Below, piece after piece: positions 10,288 through 21,084 of a DNA stretch of 64,000 nucleotides. Origin of the DNA: Bostrychus sinensis. Its lineage: Eukaryota > Chordata > Actinopteri > Gobiiformes > Eleotridae. Each line of letters begins with the position of its first letter. Position 1 is the stretch's first letter. The stretch lies in the NCBI GenBank assembly GCA_020698575.1, contig CM036243.1, forward strand, positions 31,932,903 to 31,996,902, read 5' to 3'. The translations under genes were made by a program, and so were the position numbers. Below the pieces are notes generated by a model that saw nothing but the letters and a program-made list of their open reading frames with translations, did not search any database and was not told the DNA's origin.

Positions 10288-11588
10288 TTGCATTGCAATT
10301 TCTATAGTAGGCATTTGATCACTTGCAGTTTTACCAGAGGTCTTTTCCTACTGTCCCATATAAATAAGCAACATAACTACAGTATTATCTTATCTCTAAT
10401 CTCTCATACAGGTAACATTAGCAGCCTGCCGCCACACGATCATTCAGACATCTGCTGTCAATGCCTTCAGTCACCGCTCCCTGCCCCGTGCACTGGCTTT
10501 GACCGACTCTTATCTGTGCAATCGTACACACACTGGCCTTACCGGGTAACAGCCTTTTTTACACTTTCACAAGAGACCACTGTGGCTTGGATTTCCATCT
10601 TTTGCCACAGAAACACTTGTTCTACTTCTTTTTTTCTCTCTTTTTTTTCTTTACAACCTGTTCGACAATGCTAATTTGATGGTGAAGTTGCATCGTGATG
10701 ATACATAGGCCCGATATTGATCTTTTTAATAAAGCCACATGTTATCAGGCTCCAGACTTACACCGCTCTATCCTTTAGCGATGCTTAAAAAAAAAAGAAA
10801 AAAGAAATGATGTAAGAAATGACATAAAAATGGTTTTAGGAGCCCATGAGGAACTATAAAGACTCGAGGCTTCAAGGACACAGTTTTGTAATAGCACTAA
10901 TCTGAAAATGGTGCTGCTGAATGTGCCAGTGAAAAAAGGTGGAAAGAATAAAATTATTTTCACAGATTTTATTTTATTTTTTATAAACCTCTTTCAAATT
11001 GTAAGTTGTAGGGGATAAATTATCGACTGCCGCTCAGCAGCAAAGCTCATTCACTGATTACACAATCAAACCTGTATTAGGCCTAGAAAATAAAACTTAA
11101 AATCTGAGCTGAGTGAAGGGATCTAATGTGGGAAACTTTATTTGATTCAAGTTAAAGTGTGAATGGGCTAAATAATTACAAAAATATAATAATAATAATA
11201 ATAATGGCACTAATGCACATCAAACCTGCATTTTATCTATATACAGTACATTTCTCATCTTAGCCTGGCCAGTTATCTAAATTATTTTCCAACAGTAAAC
11301 AAACACAAACAGGTCTTGTCCTTGTCAGTTTGAGTTGGATTTCCAGGAAGTGAAACAAGGTAGGCTAGGTAGGTTAAACAAAACAAAATGGGAAAGGTTT
11401 CAGACCCACTTCACTAAGAACATGAATGAATGGGGTTTGAAAGCCAGGCAGCTGGTTTGCTGTGGAAGGAAACTTTCTAGGCCACCATTGTGTTGATAAG
11501 CTACACAAGAGCGCGAAGAGTAGATTGTTTAAATTATACACCTCCTGTTGTTCACTTGAATTAAAATGATAAACAACAATATAAGTAA

Positions 11589-11589
<1 letters not shown>
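10288..11589. other. Low-copy non-coding stretch
   Basis: No gene or interspersed repeat recognised; small AAT repeat at about 11188-11206. The 128-codon frame at 10288-10674 (+) has no recognisable domain and includes Phe/Ser-rich translation of T runs. Confidence 0.4.

Positions 11590-11633
<44 letters not shown>
11590..11633. repeat. (AAT)n microsatellite
   Basis: About 14 uninterrupted AAT units. Flanking frames encode poly-Ile or poly-Tyr as artefacts. Confidence 0.95.
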
Positions 11634-11634
<1 letters not shown>

Positions 11635-11732
11635 CATCAGTCTTATAGCCTGGTGAGCCAACTTCTCCTATTAGCTTTTCACAAGCAGGGCAGTCTGGTT
11701 CCTCACTCGGAGGTAAGTGTTTCTGTCTGGTT

Positions 11733-12005
11733 GATTTGGATCTGGCCTATCACAGCTGTGTTTATCTGCAGCGTGTCTTACTACAAATGTGGAAGCTAAC
11801 CAAGGTAGCGCTGTCTACTGAGCTAATTTAGTAACTTCTCTGACCTGATTAACAGTGTTTAGTGTTTTCCTTCTTCACCTGTTGATTCTGGTGTTTTATT
11901 TCAAAAATGGCAAACGGCCATGTTTGTTTAGATAGTGGTGCACTGCTTATGTCCCGCCCTTTGTTTCTCTGATTGGTTACTCCGCCTGTGATTGTTCTGC
12001 CCATA
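11733..12005 (+). repeat. Dispersed repeat family C, copy 1 (internally deleted)
   Basis: Matches the reverse complement of 22091-22553. Shared blocks include 'gaagctaaccaagg', 'ctctgattggttactccgcc' and 'ctgacctgattaaca'. Relative to the other copy, about 190 bp is missing from the middle. Both carry the same inverted CCAAT block. Confidence 0.75.
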
Positions 12006-12075
12006 ACTTCTTTGTGGAATAGGAAAACAGTTTGTCTGGCCAGCCAGGCTATCAGTCTTTTATGTCACTTCTCTA

Positions 12076-12363
12076 CACACTCAAAGTTGCTCTACAATTA
12101 GGGGCATTATTCATTCACTCCTCAGTCACACTCCGTGGTAGTTAGCTAACTCTGTAGCCACAGCTGCCCTGGGGCAGACTGTGCCTGCAGCCTCTCCGAC
12201 CGCCAACAAACTCACAATTGCACATTCATACATAGGCAAGGTGGGTGAAGTGTCTTGGTGCCAAGGACACAAATACAGTATGCAATGCTGGTAGCGGCGA
12301 TTGATTTGCCAACCTTCCAGTTAGTGGGCGAACGGCTCTACCTACTGAGCTACTGCCGCCCCA
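12076..12363 (-). mobile_element. tRNA-derived SINE, near full length
   Basis: Reverse-strand copy. The head lies at the right ('ctactgagctactgccgcc'), followed by the core 'gaagtgtcttgg' and 'acagctgccctggggcag', with the distal part 'tcattcactcctcagtcaca' at the left. Module order is the same as at 29910-30225. Diverged but nearly complete. Confidence 0.85.
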
Positions 12364-12822
12364 GGTAGAAGAAAATGGTCACTGTCTTTACTAATCAAAG
12401 CCCAGACTGGTTTTCTATCTGAAGGAGGGAAGTCAGAACCAATCAAATGCGCACTCAGAAGAGCACACCCAAACGACACGTATAAATAAAAGAGGTTTAT
12501 CTGCAGCAGATCTAAGAGGACTGAACTGAAATGTGAGGTCTGAAGGGGACCTAGTTCCTTTAGTGCAGAGCTGCCTGTCATTCGATGTTGAAGGGCCAGA
12601 GTGCACGTCTCGCCCCGGCTGGAGGCAGGTGCTGCCGCAGTGTCAAAGCAATGACAGAATATCTGAGGCAGCTGTCTGTGTCCAGCTGAGAAGCCAGAAC
12701 ATCAGCAGTTCCAGATAAGAGAAGTAAAATAATGTCATCTGAGGTGATGACTGGGCAAAAAAAGTTTGTAAGTTAAATAACAAGCCTGGATAACTTCAAT
12801 ATTGATGAAATATGTGACATGC
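12364..12822. other. Low-copy stretch with moderate G/C
   Basis: No repeat recognised. 12520-12720 is G/C-richer with CpGs. Short frames of 79 and 61 codons lie on opposite strands, without domains. Confidence 0.35.
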
Positions 12823-12976
12823 TCTATATTTCCAGAAGTATTAGCTCACCTGCCTTTACACGCATATGAAATAAAGTGACATCCCATTGTTAAGCCACAG
12901 GGTTTAATGTGATGTAGTCTGGTCAGTTATTTTGTATTATTAAGTATGAGCAAATACTTTTGGAAATAAAGTGTAT
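12823..12976. mobile_element. Internally deleted Tc1/mariner-like miniature element
   Basis: Left end 'ttccagaagtattagctca' and right end 'gagcaaatacttttgga' are imperfect inverted repeats. The sequence 'cacctgcctttacacgcata' matches the terminal region of a widespread fish Tc1-like family known from memory. Only terminal regions remain, with no transposase frame. A reverse fragment lies at 15623-15718. Confidence 0.7.
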
Positions 12977-15257
12977 ATCTTGGGCAAATACTTTTGTTTA
13001 CATAAATATGTTGTTTTTCTTTTACCTGTTACCTGTGTATCCCTTTCCAAACCACTCACACAACAAGTCTAAGGATGATGCATTGCTCCCTAAATGCGTC
13101 TCTACTTGTCTTTTATTACGTGAGGCTTTTTCCGATGCCAGAGGTCTGTGTGTAACCAGCTTACACGTTACAGACTGGGAACCTGCTCCATCACCGCGCA
13201 GGCGACAGGATACCAAAGAGCTTGTAATCCAAGCAGTGAGCAATGAAGCTGTTCTGTGCGACATGACAGGCAGACACTGTAAAAGCTACACCACACCGAA
13301 AGCTTAGCTATCACTTCTTCTGTTTTTATTGAGAAAAGTCTAAATCTAAATCAATTTTTCACATGAAACAATACACTTTAGAGCTCTCCTTAAACTTCTA
13401 GCTTATAACAAAGTGTGCGTATTGTGGAAGCAACAATATTTCTGCTCACTTCACAAGGGTTTTCTTTTCTGTCTTTCTCTTTGTCTTCTGTGGACTGTTT
13501 TGCTGTGCAAGTGTCTTTCAATGTGATCAAACACAACTAAGAGTTCAGGCGCAACTGAGGTTAGCGTCTCTCACAGAAGCTAAATGAATGCAGTGCAGAT
13601 TTTGCTCCGGTGACCCAATAAATATATAAAATTAATTCAAGGTGGAGAAAATGCAAATGAAATCACTTTGCGGACGCTATTTGATTCATCACGACTACAG
13701 GAGCTAAAGCCGTGTGCAAATTTAACACGTTTGAGGAACAGGTGCTCACGTTTTGTGGAGGAAAGCCTGCTGTTATTTATGCACATATGGGGCGTTGAAA
13801 ATGAGATAAAACGGTTTAAAAGGGCTCAATAATAATGTGTTGATTTGAAGGCGGACGCAACAAAGAGACAAACTTTACCTGCTACACCTTTCCTTTTAGT
13901 TTTGCAGCAGTTTTTGCAGCTGTCTTTACCTCTGGGCTTCTTTGAGTCTGAGGCACGTGCTCTTAAAGTCCCTTCAGTGGAGACAAAGGAGTCTTTAAAT
14001 ACGGCGTATGTGTGATGACGGTGCAGCGGATTTAGTCCACCTGTGTTTATCCTGTTTTCTCATGCGCGTCCTGATGCAAGTCTGGTCTACTTAAAGGTGC
14101 ATTGTCCCGCTTCAAACAGTAGGCCTACTGCTTCACTGGTGTCGAAGCTCTGCGCTCGCTCTCACACACGCTAAACTCTCATTTACATATCAGATTTGTG
14201 GCAGCAATTTGTTGCACAATCACACACAACACGCCCACAAATGGCTTATGCTATTTTTCAATCTGCACTCGCACTTTAGCACCCGTCTTAGTAAATATAG
14301 CGATTAGTACATTGTTGGCCAAAGCTACAAAATGTCTGATTTTCTATTCAATTTAAACATTATATTAAATGTTTTTTTTTTTTTTTTTTTTAAATGCATA
14401 GTTTCTTTTTAATGCAAGATGGATGACAAAGCAGAGGCAGCCAGACGAGTGACAGATGGACAATTATTGCTACTAAAGGGGAAGAGATGGAGGCTAAAGA
14501 GTGTCAAAGGCAATAATAAAGCCACAGAAGAGAAAAACAGCTCTGCAGACGAGTCAGAAAGTTAAACACTGAAGTCAAAAGTCAAGTGTTTTCTCATCAA
14601 AGTTAAGCTTTAAGCCTTATTCAGAGACACTTGGTCAGAAACATACAACCCACGCTTTTAGGCTCTTAGTGAATGCCCCTAGGACTCTGTTAACTCTTAA
14701 ACGCGAACCCTAATTTGCACATATGCACATTTTAATGACTGGTTAACATTGCAAGGCAGGTCACGGAGGGTACATTGACTAATCATTTGGGATTCTATGT
14801 CTGTGAGTAGAAAGCCAAAAGCCAGAAACTTTCTTTTTAGGTTTTTTTAGAGCTTGGGGCAACTTTGATTTTGCATACTCCAAGTGCCCAGAGACTATGA
14901 CACACGGGTGACATTATGTTCAGTTTGACTGTCTGCACACTGCATACACTGTGACATTAAACCAATTGATTCTCTTACAAGATATAGATGTTTTGGTTAA
15001 ATCTGCTGCACTGCGTCTCTATGCCAGATGCTATTCCTGTCAATGTTATTATTAATAAAGTTTAGATACAAATGGACTCAGTGCTTCCCATAAATTCAGA
15101 TTATTATAGTCCCCCACAACTCAACTATTTCAAACTTTTTCCCCCATACAAACATGAATTAGATACCAATAATGCTACATATGTATTAATATAAATCACT
15201 TATTAATATCTAAATTGTAGACACTAAAAATGTATGTAATGTGGTGTTTACTGGAAC
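12977..15257. other. Long low-copy stretch
   Basis: The longest stretch without recognised interspersed repeats in the first half of the window. Contains a T run at about 14371-14392. Frames of 115 codons (+) and 80 codons (-) at 12960-13307 overlap and look spurious. A candidate conserved element is listed separately. Confidence 0.4.
13480..14330. other. Candidate conserved non-coding element
   Basis: Low-copy, CpG-containing sequence with an ATGCAAAT octamer at 13651-13658, 'aaaattaattcaagg' and 'ttatttatgcacata' words. No open frame of note. The motif set resembles developmental enhancers, but conservation cannot be tested here. Confidence 0.3.
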
Positions 15258-15560
15258 TTTATTTATCCAAATCCGCTTTATTTGTATAGCAGATTTTACA
15301 AACAAGACAGTTTCCAAAGTGCTGCACATAAAACAATAAATAACAATAAATTACTCTGTTTAGCTCCACTAGTCCCAATTAAATTAATAAGAACCAGTAA
15401 AACCAAATAACAGCAACACAATAAAATAACAATAAATATGAATAGTATAAAAACAATGAAGTAAATAAAAATAAACAATATAACAAACACAATTATATTA
15501 AAAACCAAATGAATAAAGAATAAAAATATGAATAAAAAGCTTTAAAGTGGCTAAATATTT
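15258..15560 (-). mobile_element. LINE 3' end (L2-type tail), reverse orientation
   Basis: Reverse complement of the tail at 62400-62640: 'cagcactttggaaactgtc', 'ttgtttgtaaaat' and 'acaaataaag' followed by a 'ggattt' repeat. Such tails belong to L2-like non-LTR elements in fish. Only the 3' non-coding end is left, as expected from 5' truncation. Confidence 0.75.
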
Positions 15561-15622
15561 TAATAAAACATACAATGAAAAAAAAAAAAAAAATGATGTT
15601 CTCATCCAGATGATTGGATTTG

Positions 15623-15718
15623 TCATATTAAACCCTATGGATTATTATGGGATGTTACTTAAGTTCATATGTGTGTAAAGGCAGGTGAGCTAATACTTTG
15701 GGAGGTATAGTGTATTTG
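15623..15718 (-). mobile_element. Tc1/mariner-like terminal fragment
   Basis: Reverse complement matches the left half of 12823-12976 ('agtattagctcacctgcc', 'aaccctatgg', 'gggatgttac'). Only one end is present. Confidence 0.65.
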
Positions 15719-16279
15719 AGCAGCTTATTTAAATGAAACTTATTGAATTTTTTATTTAAATTTAATTTAATTTATTTCTTTTGTGTCTAACCTAAAAAGC
15801 TATGTAAATATAGTTTTTTTTATTAGAATACTGTAGCTATATTGTTATGGTAAAGCTGCTGCAGTGTGCATTACCCTCACATACATTTTATTTAGTTTTC
15901 TCTCTTTTTATTCTTTCTTTCTTTCTTTTCTTATAAAAAAATGGTCAAATTACACCATATGAAGCTTTGTTGAAAGACGCTAAAACCAATCAATCAAATG
16001 CTGATCTGCAAATATAAAAAAGTATGTAGTTAGAACTGCACATTACACTACACTGTTTATTTTTGCTAAACAAAGGCAGTGTTTTAGAGAGTAAGTCTGG
16101 ATTATGGAATCAGACACCATAGCTACACAATTCTTGGGGTTATCCTGACATCTCTAATACACAAAAATGACATTTTGGTTAATAAAATGTTTTGGTGATA
16201 GTGTTACTGCTAATTTGCACAGATAGAAAGTGAATAAAACTTAGTTCAACACAGAAAGGTTTAGATAATTGTGTGAATA
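15719..16279. other. A/T-rich non-coding stretch
   Basis: No gene or dispersed repeat recognised. It has a short CTTT-rich patch at about 15910-15932. Confidence 0.4.
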
Positions 16280-16925
16280 CTGAGTGTTAAGGTGCACCGC
16301 GCGGCTGCACCCGGACCAAACTCCCGCAGCAGACCCAGCTTTCGGGACGGCGCTAATTGTTTACATGTGTGAACGTGAAGACGAATGGCTGTGTACGGGG
16401 TCCCTCCCTGCACCAACCACAGGGACCAATGACGGGCCCTCCCGGAGCAATTTGAGCCTATGAAGATGTACTAGAGGGGAGCCGAGAGCTAATTAGAGCA
16501 GCAGCCGCCGTGCACAGCCTCTGAATACGGCGCCATCTGAGTAGCTACACTGGATACGTGATTCATTTATTATGCCTCGGGTCCCGGAGTGTTGTCGCCC
16601 CGCTTTTGGTGGGCTCCCACCTGACAAGCCCTTTAATACGGTTCAACGAGCGGCACGTCCCAAGATGCAAGCGTGGCGGCGCCGGCTCTCGAAATGGAGG
16701 ATTGTTTTAATATGTATCTATGCCACCGCCGCAGTGAAACGAAACGAAGCAGCTGGGTCTTCTTATTATTTTAAATTGCATTCATATTCACGTTATCCAA
16801 GTTTTAACCAAGTTGGACAATCAAATCTGAGCGCAGAGTTAATCACCGCTCACTTCACAAAACAAAGTGAGTCTGACAGCACGCATAGAGTTAGGAGTGA
16901 GTGATAAAAAGGGAATTAGCAGAGC
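16280..16925. other. CpG-rich low-copy block, candidate conserved element or cryptic promoter
   Basis: One of the most G/C- and CpG-rich blocks in the window, in sharp contrast to its A/T-rich flanks. It includes 'gagagctaattagagcag', 'tgcaccgcgcggctgcac' (an inverted repeat) and 'gaatacggcgccatctgag'. A 110-codon frame (16572-16904, +) starts in it but drifts into A/T-rich sequence and shows no domain. It may be an enhancer or CpG island. Confidence 0.4.
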
Positions 16926-17016
16926 TGCCAAAAGAGTAATGTGCACAAGTGTCACTACAAAAATGCATTCAGATTGGTTTTGCATTTTTGTTTAAGCGAT
17001 AGTCTGATATTGGGGA

Positions 17017-17054
17017 AAACAAAACAAACAAACAAGCAAACAAACAAACAAACA
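17017..17054. repeat. (CAAA)n microsatellite
   Basis: Slightly interrupted CAAA units, translated as Lys-Gln-Thr-Asn in one frame. Confidence 0.9.
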
Positions 17055-17094
17055 GCTCAGTCCATGTTTGGAGAAGCAGACAGGAGCAATGACA

Positions 17095-17546
17095 CAGGTG
17101 GAAGAAGTACTCAATTTGTTTATTTAATTAAAAGTACAAATAAAGGAGCATACATTTAATTAAGTCAAAGTGTCACCTTCCTTCTTAAATAAAAGTACTT
17201 TTTAAATGTACTTTTATATATTTATTTGAGGGATTTTGCGGAAATGAACAAGCTGGTGCAGTAGAAGAGACTGAATCTGTCGCTGAGGTCTTCTTTTTTA
17301 TTATTCTGTTGTTTCTAAAGCAGTACTACTTTACTACATCTGTTATATTGAAGTATTGTGTACATGATTTTTAACTAAAACCTAAAATACTTTGTACTTT
17401 AAACCAACTCATAATTGCAGTGGAGTAAGAAGTACAGATAATTGCTTTAAAATGTAGTGAAGTACAATTTACTCAAGTAGAGATACATAAAAATTGTACT
17501 TAAGTAAAGTAACTAAGTACTTTTACTTTGTTACATTCCACCACTG
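17095..17546. mobile_element. hAT-like miniature element, GTACTT-rich family
   Basis: Begins 'caggtggaagaagtactca' and ends 'gttacattccaccactg', giving imperfect terminal inverted repeats. The interior near both ends is rich in 'aagtact/gtacttt' words. This is a common teleost repeat as I remember it. No clear 8-bp target duplication is visible, so it is probably old. Confidence 0.7.
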
Positions 17547-17876
17547 GAACATTGTAAAACTACTAACAGTAAAAGTGTGTGTTACATACAATAGATTTGT
17601 ATAGGTATTTGCTATTGTTTACAAATTGTTTAATCACTTATGGTATAAGCATGGTAATGTGGCCATTTCTTAGCGACATATATGGTGAAAATATTCTAGA
17701 CTTTTCAGTATTAAGTGCAGAAATCTAAATGTCTCTTTACAGTGGTACATGATTTAATCTTTGTTGCATTGCTTCTGTCTGGTTTTCTGTACAAGAAGTG
17801 GGTTAAACCTTCTACTGCACAGAATAAAGTAGTTTTCCAATAAAAAAAACAATACCAAACTAACCCTAAAGCCCAG
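17547..17876. other. Non-coding stretch
   Basis: Nothing recognised. A/T-rich with no long frame. Confidence 0.4.
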
Positions 17877-18130
17877 GGCTGGGAGTAGCTCAGTTATAGA
17901 AACCAATAACACAAAGGTTGGTGGATTGATCCCTGGAACTGACATTGCATTCTGCCATTGTGTCCTTGGGCAAGTCACCCATCTTGCCTGTATGATAGTG
18001 TTAGTGTGTGTGTGTTTGGTGGTGGTCAGAGAGGTCGTAGGTGCAGAATGCTGTGTGACTGAGGAGAGAATGAACAATGCACTAAATTATAAAGCGACTT
18101 TGTGTAGAAAAGTGCTGTATATGTAACCTG
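17877..18130 (+). mobile_element. tRNA-derived SINE copy
   Basis: The head 'gggagtagctcagttatag' with B-box-like 'ggtggattgatccc' is followed by 'cattgtgtccttgggcaag', 'ggtggtggtcagag' and the 3' end 'gtgctgtatatgtaa'. A central deletion is seen relative to 29910-30225. Confidence 0.85.
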
Positions 18131-18286
18131 GCAACACGTTTCTAAAGAATACTGGCCGTAGCTACAAACAAAACAACAACACAAACAAACAAACTGCTAC
18201 GACAGTAAAACAACACAATAAAGACGTTCATCAAAGTATAGCATGCAAGAGCGCTACTTGGATGCGATGAGTTTGTTGAAATGATG

Positions 18287-18437
18287 TCAAAAAGATAGAA
18301 ATTATTAAAAGGCCTTTATTATCACATCTTTCTATCTTTTGCCCTGATGAAGGCCTAAGAGCCGAAACGCGTTGGCATTGTTTTAACTAACCAGCCATGT
18401 GATAATAAAGGCCTTTTAATAATTTCTATCTTTTTGA
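18287..18437. repeat. Perfect 41-bp inverted repeat with 69-nt loop
   Basis: Arms 18287-18327 and 18397-18437 are exact reverse complements over 41 bp (ending 'tattatcacat' and starting 'atgtgataata'). The next base on each side breaks the match. Perfect arms imply recent formation or recent mobility. The loop carries 'ctgatgaagg' and 'gccgaaacgcgttgg', a motif I recall recurring in vertebrate dispersed repeats. Its class is uncertain: miniature transposon or retrozyme-like element. Confidence 0.9.
18340..18377 (+). ncRNA. Hammerhead-ribozyme-like core in the hairpin loop
   Basis: Seen in sequence: CTGATGA (18344-18350), a short GGC/GCC stem (18352-18354 with 18361-18363), then GAAA (18364-18367), a palindromic ACGCGT (18367-18372), T at 18373, and TGCC (18340-18343) able to pair with GGCA (18374-18377). 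Known: type I hammerheads use CUGANGA, stem II, GAAA, a short and sometimes palindromic stem III, and an NUH cleavage site; here it would be GUU, cut after 18373. Odd: one extra A between CTGATGA and stem II, and only 3 bp in stem II. Activity is unproven. Confidence 0.3.
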
Positions 18438-18860
18438 GTGCCTCAGTTTCCTGCTTTTTTAACAATAAAGATGTTGTCTGAAGATTTTTTCTGTTTTTGT
18501 AAATATACAGCAGCATACCTTACAATTTTCTGTGTTGCTATGTTGTTAACAAGTATAAAAGCTAAAACAGCTTGTTGTTGTCAGCAAACCTAAAACCTGC
18601 TCACTCACTGCAGCACTGCCACATTGGCCTGCCACACAGCCTGACAAGATGGATTTTGTGAGTTTGTGTACTCACAAATTACACAACTATCCAGCTAAGA
18701 CTGATGCTTGTAATGTATTTTGAGTGTATTATGTGTTTTGGCTGAAAAACCAAGCTCAAGCCCAGAGTATGAAATATAGCTGAGGCTTCTGTTCAGGTTC
18801 AGGTTATTTGTACGTGTGGGTAAATTTGTTTTGCAGTTTTTGTCTACAGTCACAGACAAC
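18438..18860. other. Non-coding stretch
   Basis: No repeat or gene recognised. A short inverted match 'ttttgtgagt/actcacaaa' lies near 18653-18680. Confidence 0.35.
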
Positions 18861-18985
18861 CATCCATCCATCTTCTTCCGTTTATCTGGGGCCGGGTCAG
18901 CAGTCTAAGCAGGGATGCCCAGACTTCCCTCTCCCCGGACACTTCCTCCAGCTTGCCTGGAGGAACCCCAAGGCGTTCCGATCTC
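18861..18985 (-). mobile_element. LINE fragment, reverse orientation
   Basis: 'catccatccatcttcttccg' followed by 'ttatctggggccgggtcagc' and 'cccagacttccctctccc' is the characteristic reverse-strand end of a widespread fish non-LTR element, from memory. It is G/C-rich against its surroundings and has no intact frame. Confidence 0.65.
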
Positions 18986-19917
18986 TGGACACAGAAACTG
19001 GCTCGCAGAAAACCATACCACACAAACAACTGGCAATATGAATACATATAACAATAACAACTACTAAAAACAATAAAATTAAGTAAAAAATAAATAAGAT
19101 TATAAGATTTAATGCCACAAAAACTAACAGTACAATGATACAGAAAGAGAAATGCAATGGGTAAAAACAGTAAAAACTAAAAACAACAACAAATGGACTC
19201 ATTTCAATCAATAAATGTGCAAAAGTTACTGCTTGTTCATCAAAGTGATGGCTGCAGGAACTATTTGAGAGGTGCGTTTCGGGGTCATGTGGCTGCTCTG
19301 ATCCTCTAAGCTGGGCGCCAAAGTAAAAACAGCTCCCTGATGCGACGCTGGTGAGATTATAAAATGCCAATATGTATAAGAAAAAAAGTAGTCAGAAACA
19401 CAGCTCACATTAAATCCAAGTGTTTTTAAAATATGTAATTATGATCCCCAGTTATATATATATTATATTTTTTCCCAGTGGCACTGAAGTGAACACGTTC
19501 TGCGCCTGGAGAATGCTCGATGTCAGCAGTGTTGCGTTTTTAAACATACTAAAAACACACACACACGGAGCCAAAGTGAGTTTCTTCAGTATATTGTGGT
19601 ATAACGACATCAGGGACAGAGGGAGCGCAGCGGAGAGGAGCAGAGTGATAGACGGATGGGACTCCAGTAACGTATTGTGACAAGTCAATTTCACTCTCTC
19701 ACTGGGGAACAATGAGGCACAAAAAAAAAAGCATTTGTAACTGGGTGTTTACACAATAGTGGCTTCCACAACAGCACTTTTTCACTTCAGAGAGACAAAA
19801 ATGGTTCGGGGCAGCCAGCACTGAGGTTTATGAGGTCTGGAGGTCAGCAGTTTTCTTATTTGTTGCTCTAAATCTATATATTAACTATTATGTTGTGTTT
19901 GTATTATTTTTGCTGGG
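18986..19917. other. Non-coding stretch, A-rich then mixed
   Basis: 19020-19200 is A-rich ('aaaaacaataaaattaag' type words). 19490-19680 has moderate CpG content. Frames of 157, 86 and 86 codons on both strands overlap without domains. The long minus frame is Phe/Ile/Leu-rich from A-rich DNA. Confidence 0.35.
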
Positions 19918-20655
19918 ATGGTGGTTCTCAGGAGTCTTTTGCAGTTCGAGTCCTGATCAGGTTTAATTTGGGCTTGCAGTAGTAAAGGTTAGACCACTTA
20001 AATCCTTGTTTAGTCTTGGTTTAGTCCTGGTTTAGTCTTGGTTCAGATCTAGTTTAGCCACAGTTAAGTCTTTATTCAATAATACATTAATCTAAGTCCA
20101 TCCCTATTTTATCCCTTGGTTTAGTCCTGGTTTAGATTTGATTCAGACCTAGTTTAGCCAGAGTTAAGTCTTTATTTAGTAATACATTATCCTGGGTGAA
20201 TCCGTAATTTATCCCTTGGTTTAGACCTGGTTTAGTCCTGGTTCAGACCTGGTTTAGCCAGAGCTACGTCTTTTTTCAATAATACATTATTCTAAGTCAA
20301 TCCCTACTTTATACTTTGGTTTAGATTTGAGTTAGTCCTAGTTTAGTCCTGGTTTAGACCTGGTTTAGACTTGGTTCAGACCTTGTTTAGCCAGAGTTAA
20401 GTCTTTATTCAATAATACATTATTCTCAGTTAATCCCTATTTTATCCCTTGATTTAGACCTGGTTTAGTCCCGGTTCAGACTTAGTTTAGCCACAGTTAA
20501 GTCTTTATTTAGTAATACATTATTCTGGGTTAATCCCTAGGTTTAGACCTGGGTCGGTCCTGATTTAAGCTCATTGTAGTCAGTCACAAAAATAGTCTCA
20601 TAACTGTAGTTCCCAAAGTGTCAAGTGCCAAGTGTCCCAGGTGTCAAAAGAGGGT
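19918..20655 (+). repeat. GGTTTAGTCCT minisatellite array with a ~100-bp higher-order unit
   Basis: An 11-bp family array. Inside it, the word 'aatacatta' recurs at 20081, 20181, 20281, 20414 and 20514, that is at spacings of 100, 100, 133 and 100, so a composite unit of nine 11-mers plus a single-copy insert is itself tandem. The left edge 'gtggttctcagg' and right edge 'gtagttcccaaagtgtc' resemble decayed hAT-type ends. Confidence 0.85.
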
Positions 20656-20817
20656 CACAGGGAGGTGGAATAAAGCTTTAATATTTCGACTATGATACTA
20701 ATTTTAAGCCTAAATTGTTTTAATTACACGAGACACTAAAACTGATGTGAAAAAATAACTTTTTCATTATGGTAAGGTAAAAAAAATGGATCAGTGTAAA
20801 ATAATCAGTGAAAAATG

Positions 20818-21079
20818 CCACCACTATGAAGCAGTCAGCTCATTTATATATATAGCCATACAGAAAAAAACATTTTATGCTTTGTCCAGTCTCTGGCATT
20901 GCCTGCAGGGGGCGACACCTAATCCAAGCGTTCTCTGCAAAATCAAAGAAACAGCTCCCCAAAAGAACACATTTTACAAACATATACATTCATTTAAGTT
21001 ATAAAACCTGAAATACTAATGCAAAGGTGTCCAAAACTATTTCAAAAAGCCTGAAAAAGCATAATACAGGGCCTTTAAG
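20818..21079 (+). repeat. Dispersed repeat family D, copy 2
   Basis: Direct copy of 2308-2566 with small indels. It ends 'gcataatacagggccttt', which is likely the true terminus of the element. Confidence 0.75.
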
Positions 21080-21084
21080 AAAGA

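Noticed and set aside
16572..16904. 110-codon frame in the CpG-rich block
   Set aside because: Arg-rich start reflects G/C-rich DNA, then it drifts into A/T-rich DNA with no domain or splice context that I can support.
18897..19370. 157-codon minus-strand frame
   Set aside because: The hydrophobic stretch is a translation of an A-rich + strand segment, and one end falls in a LINE fragment.
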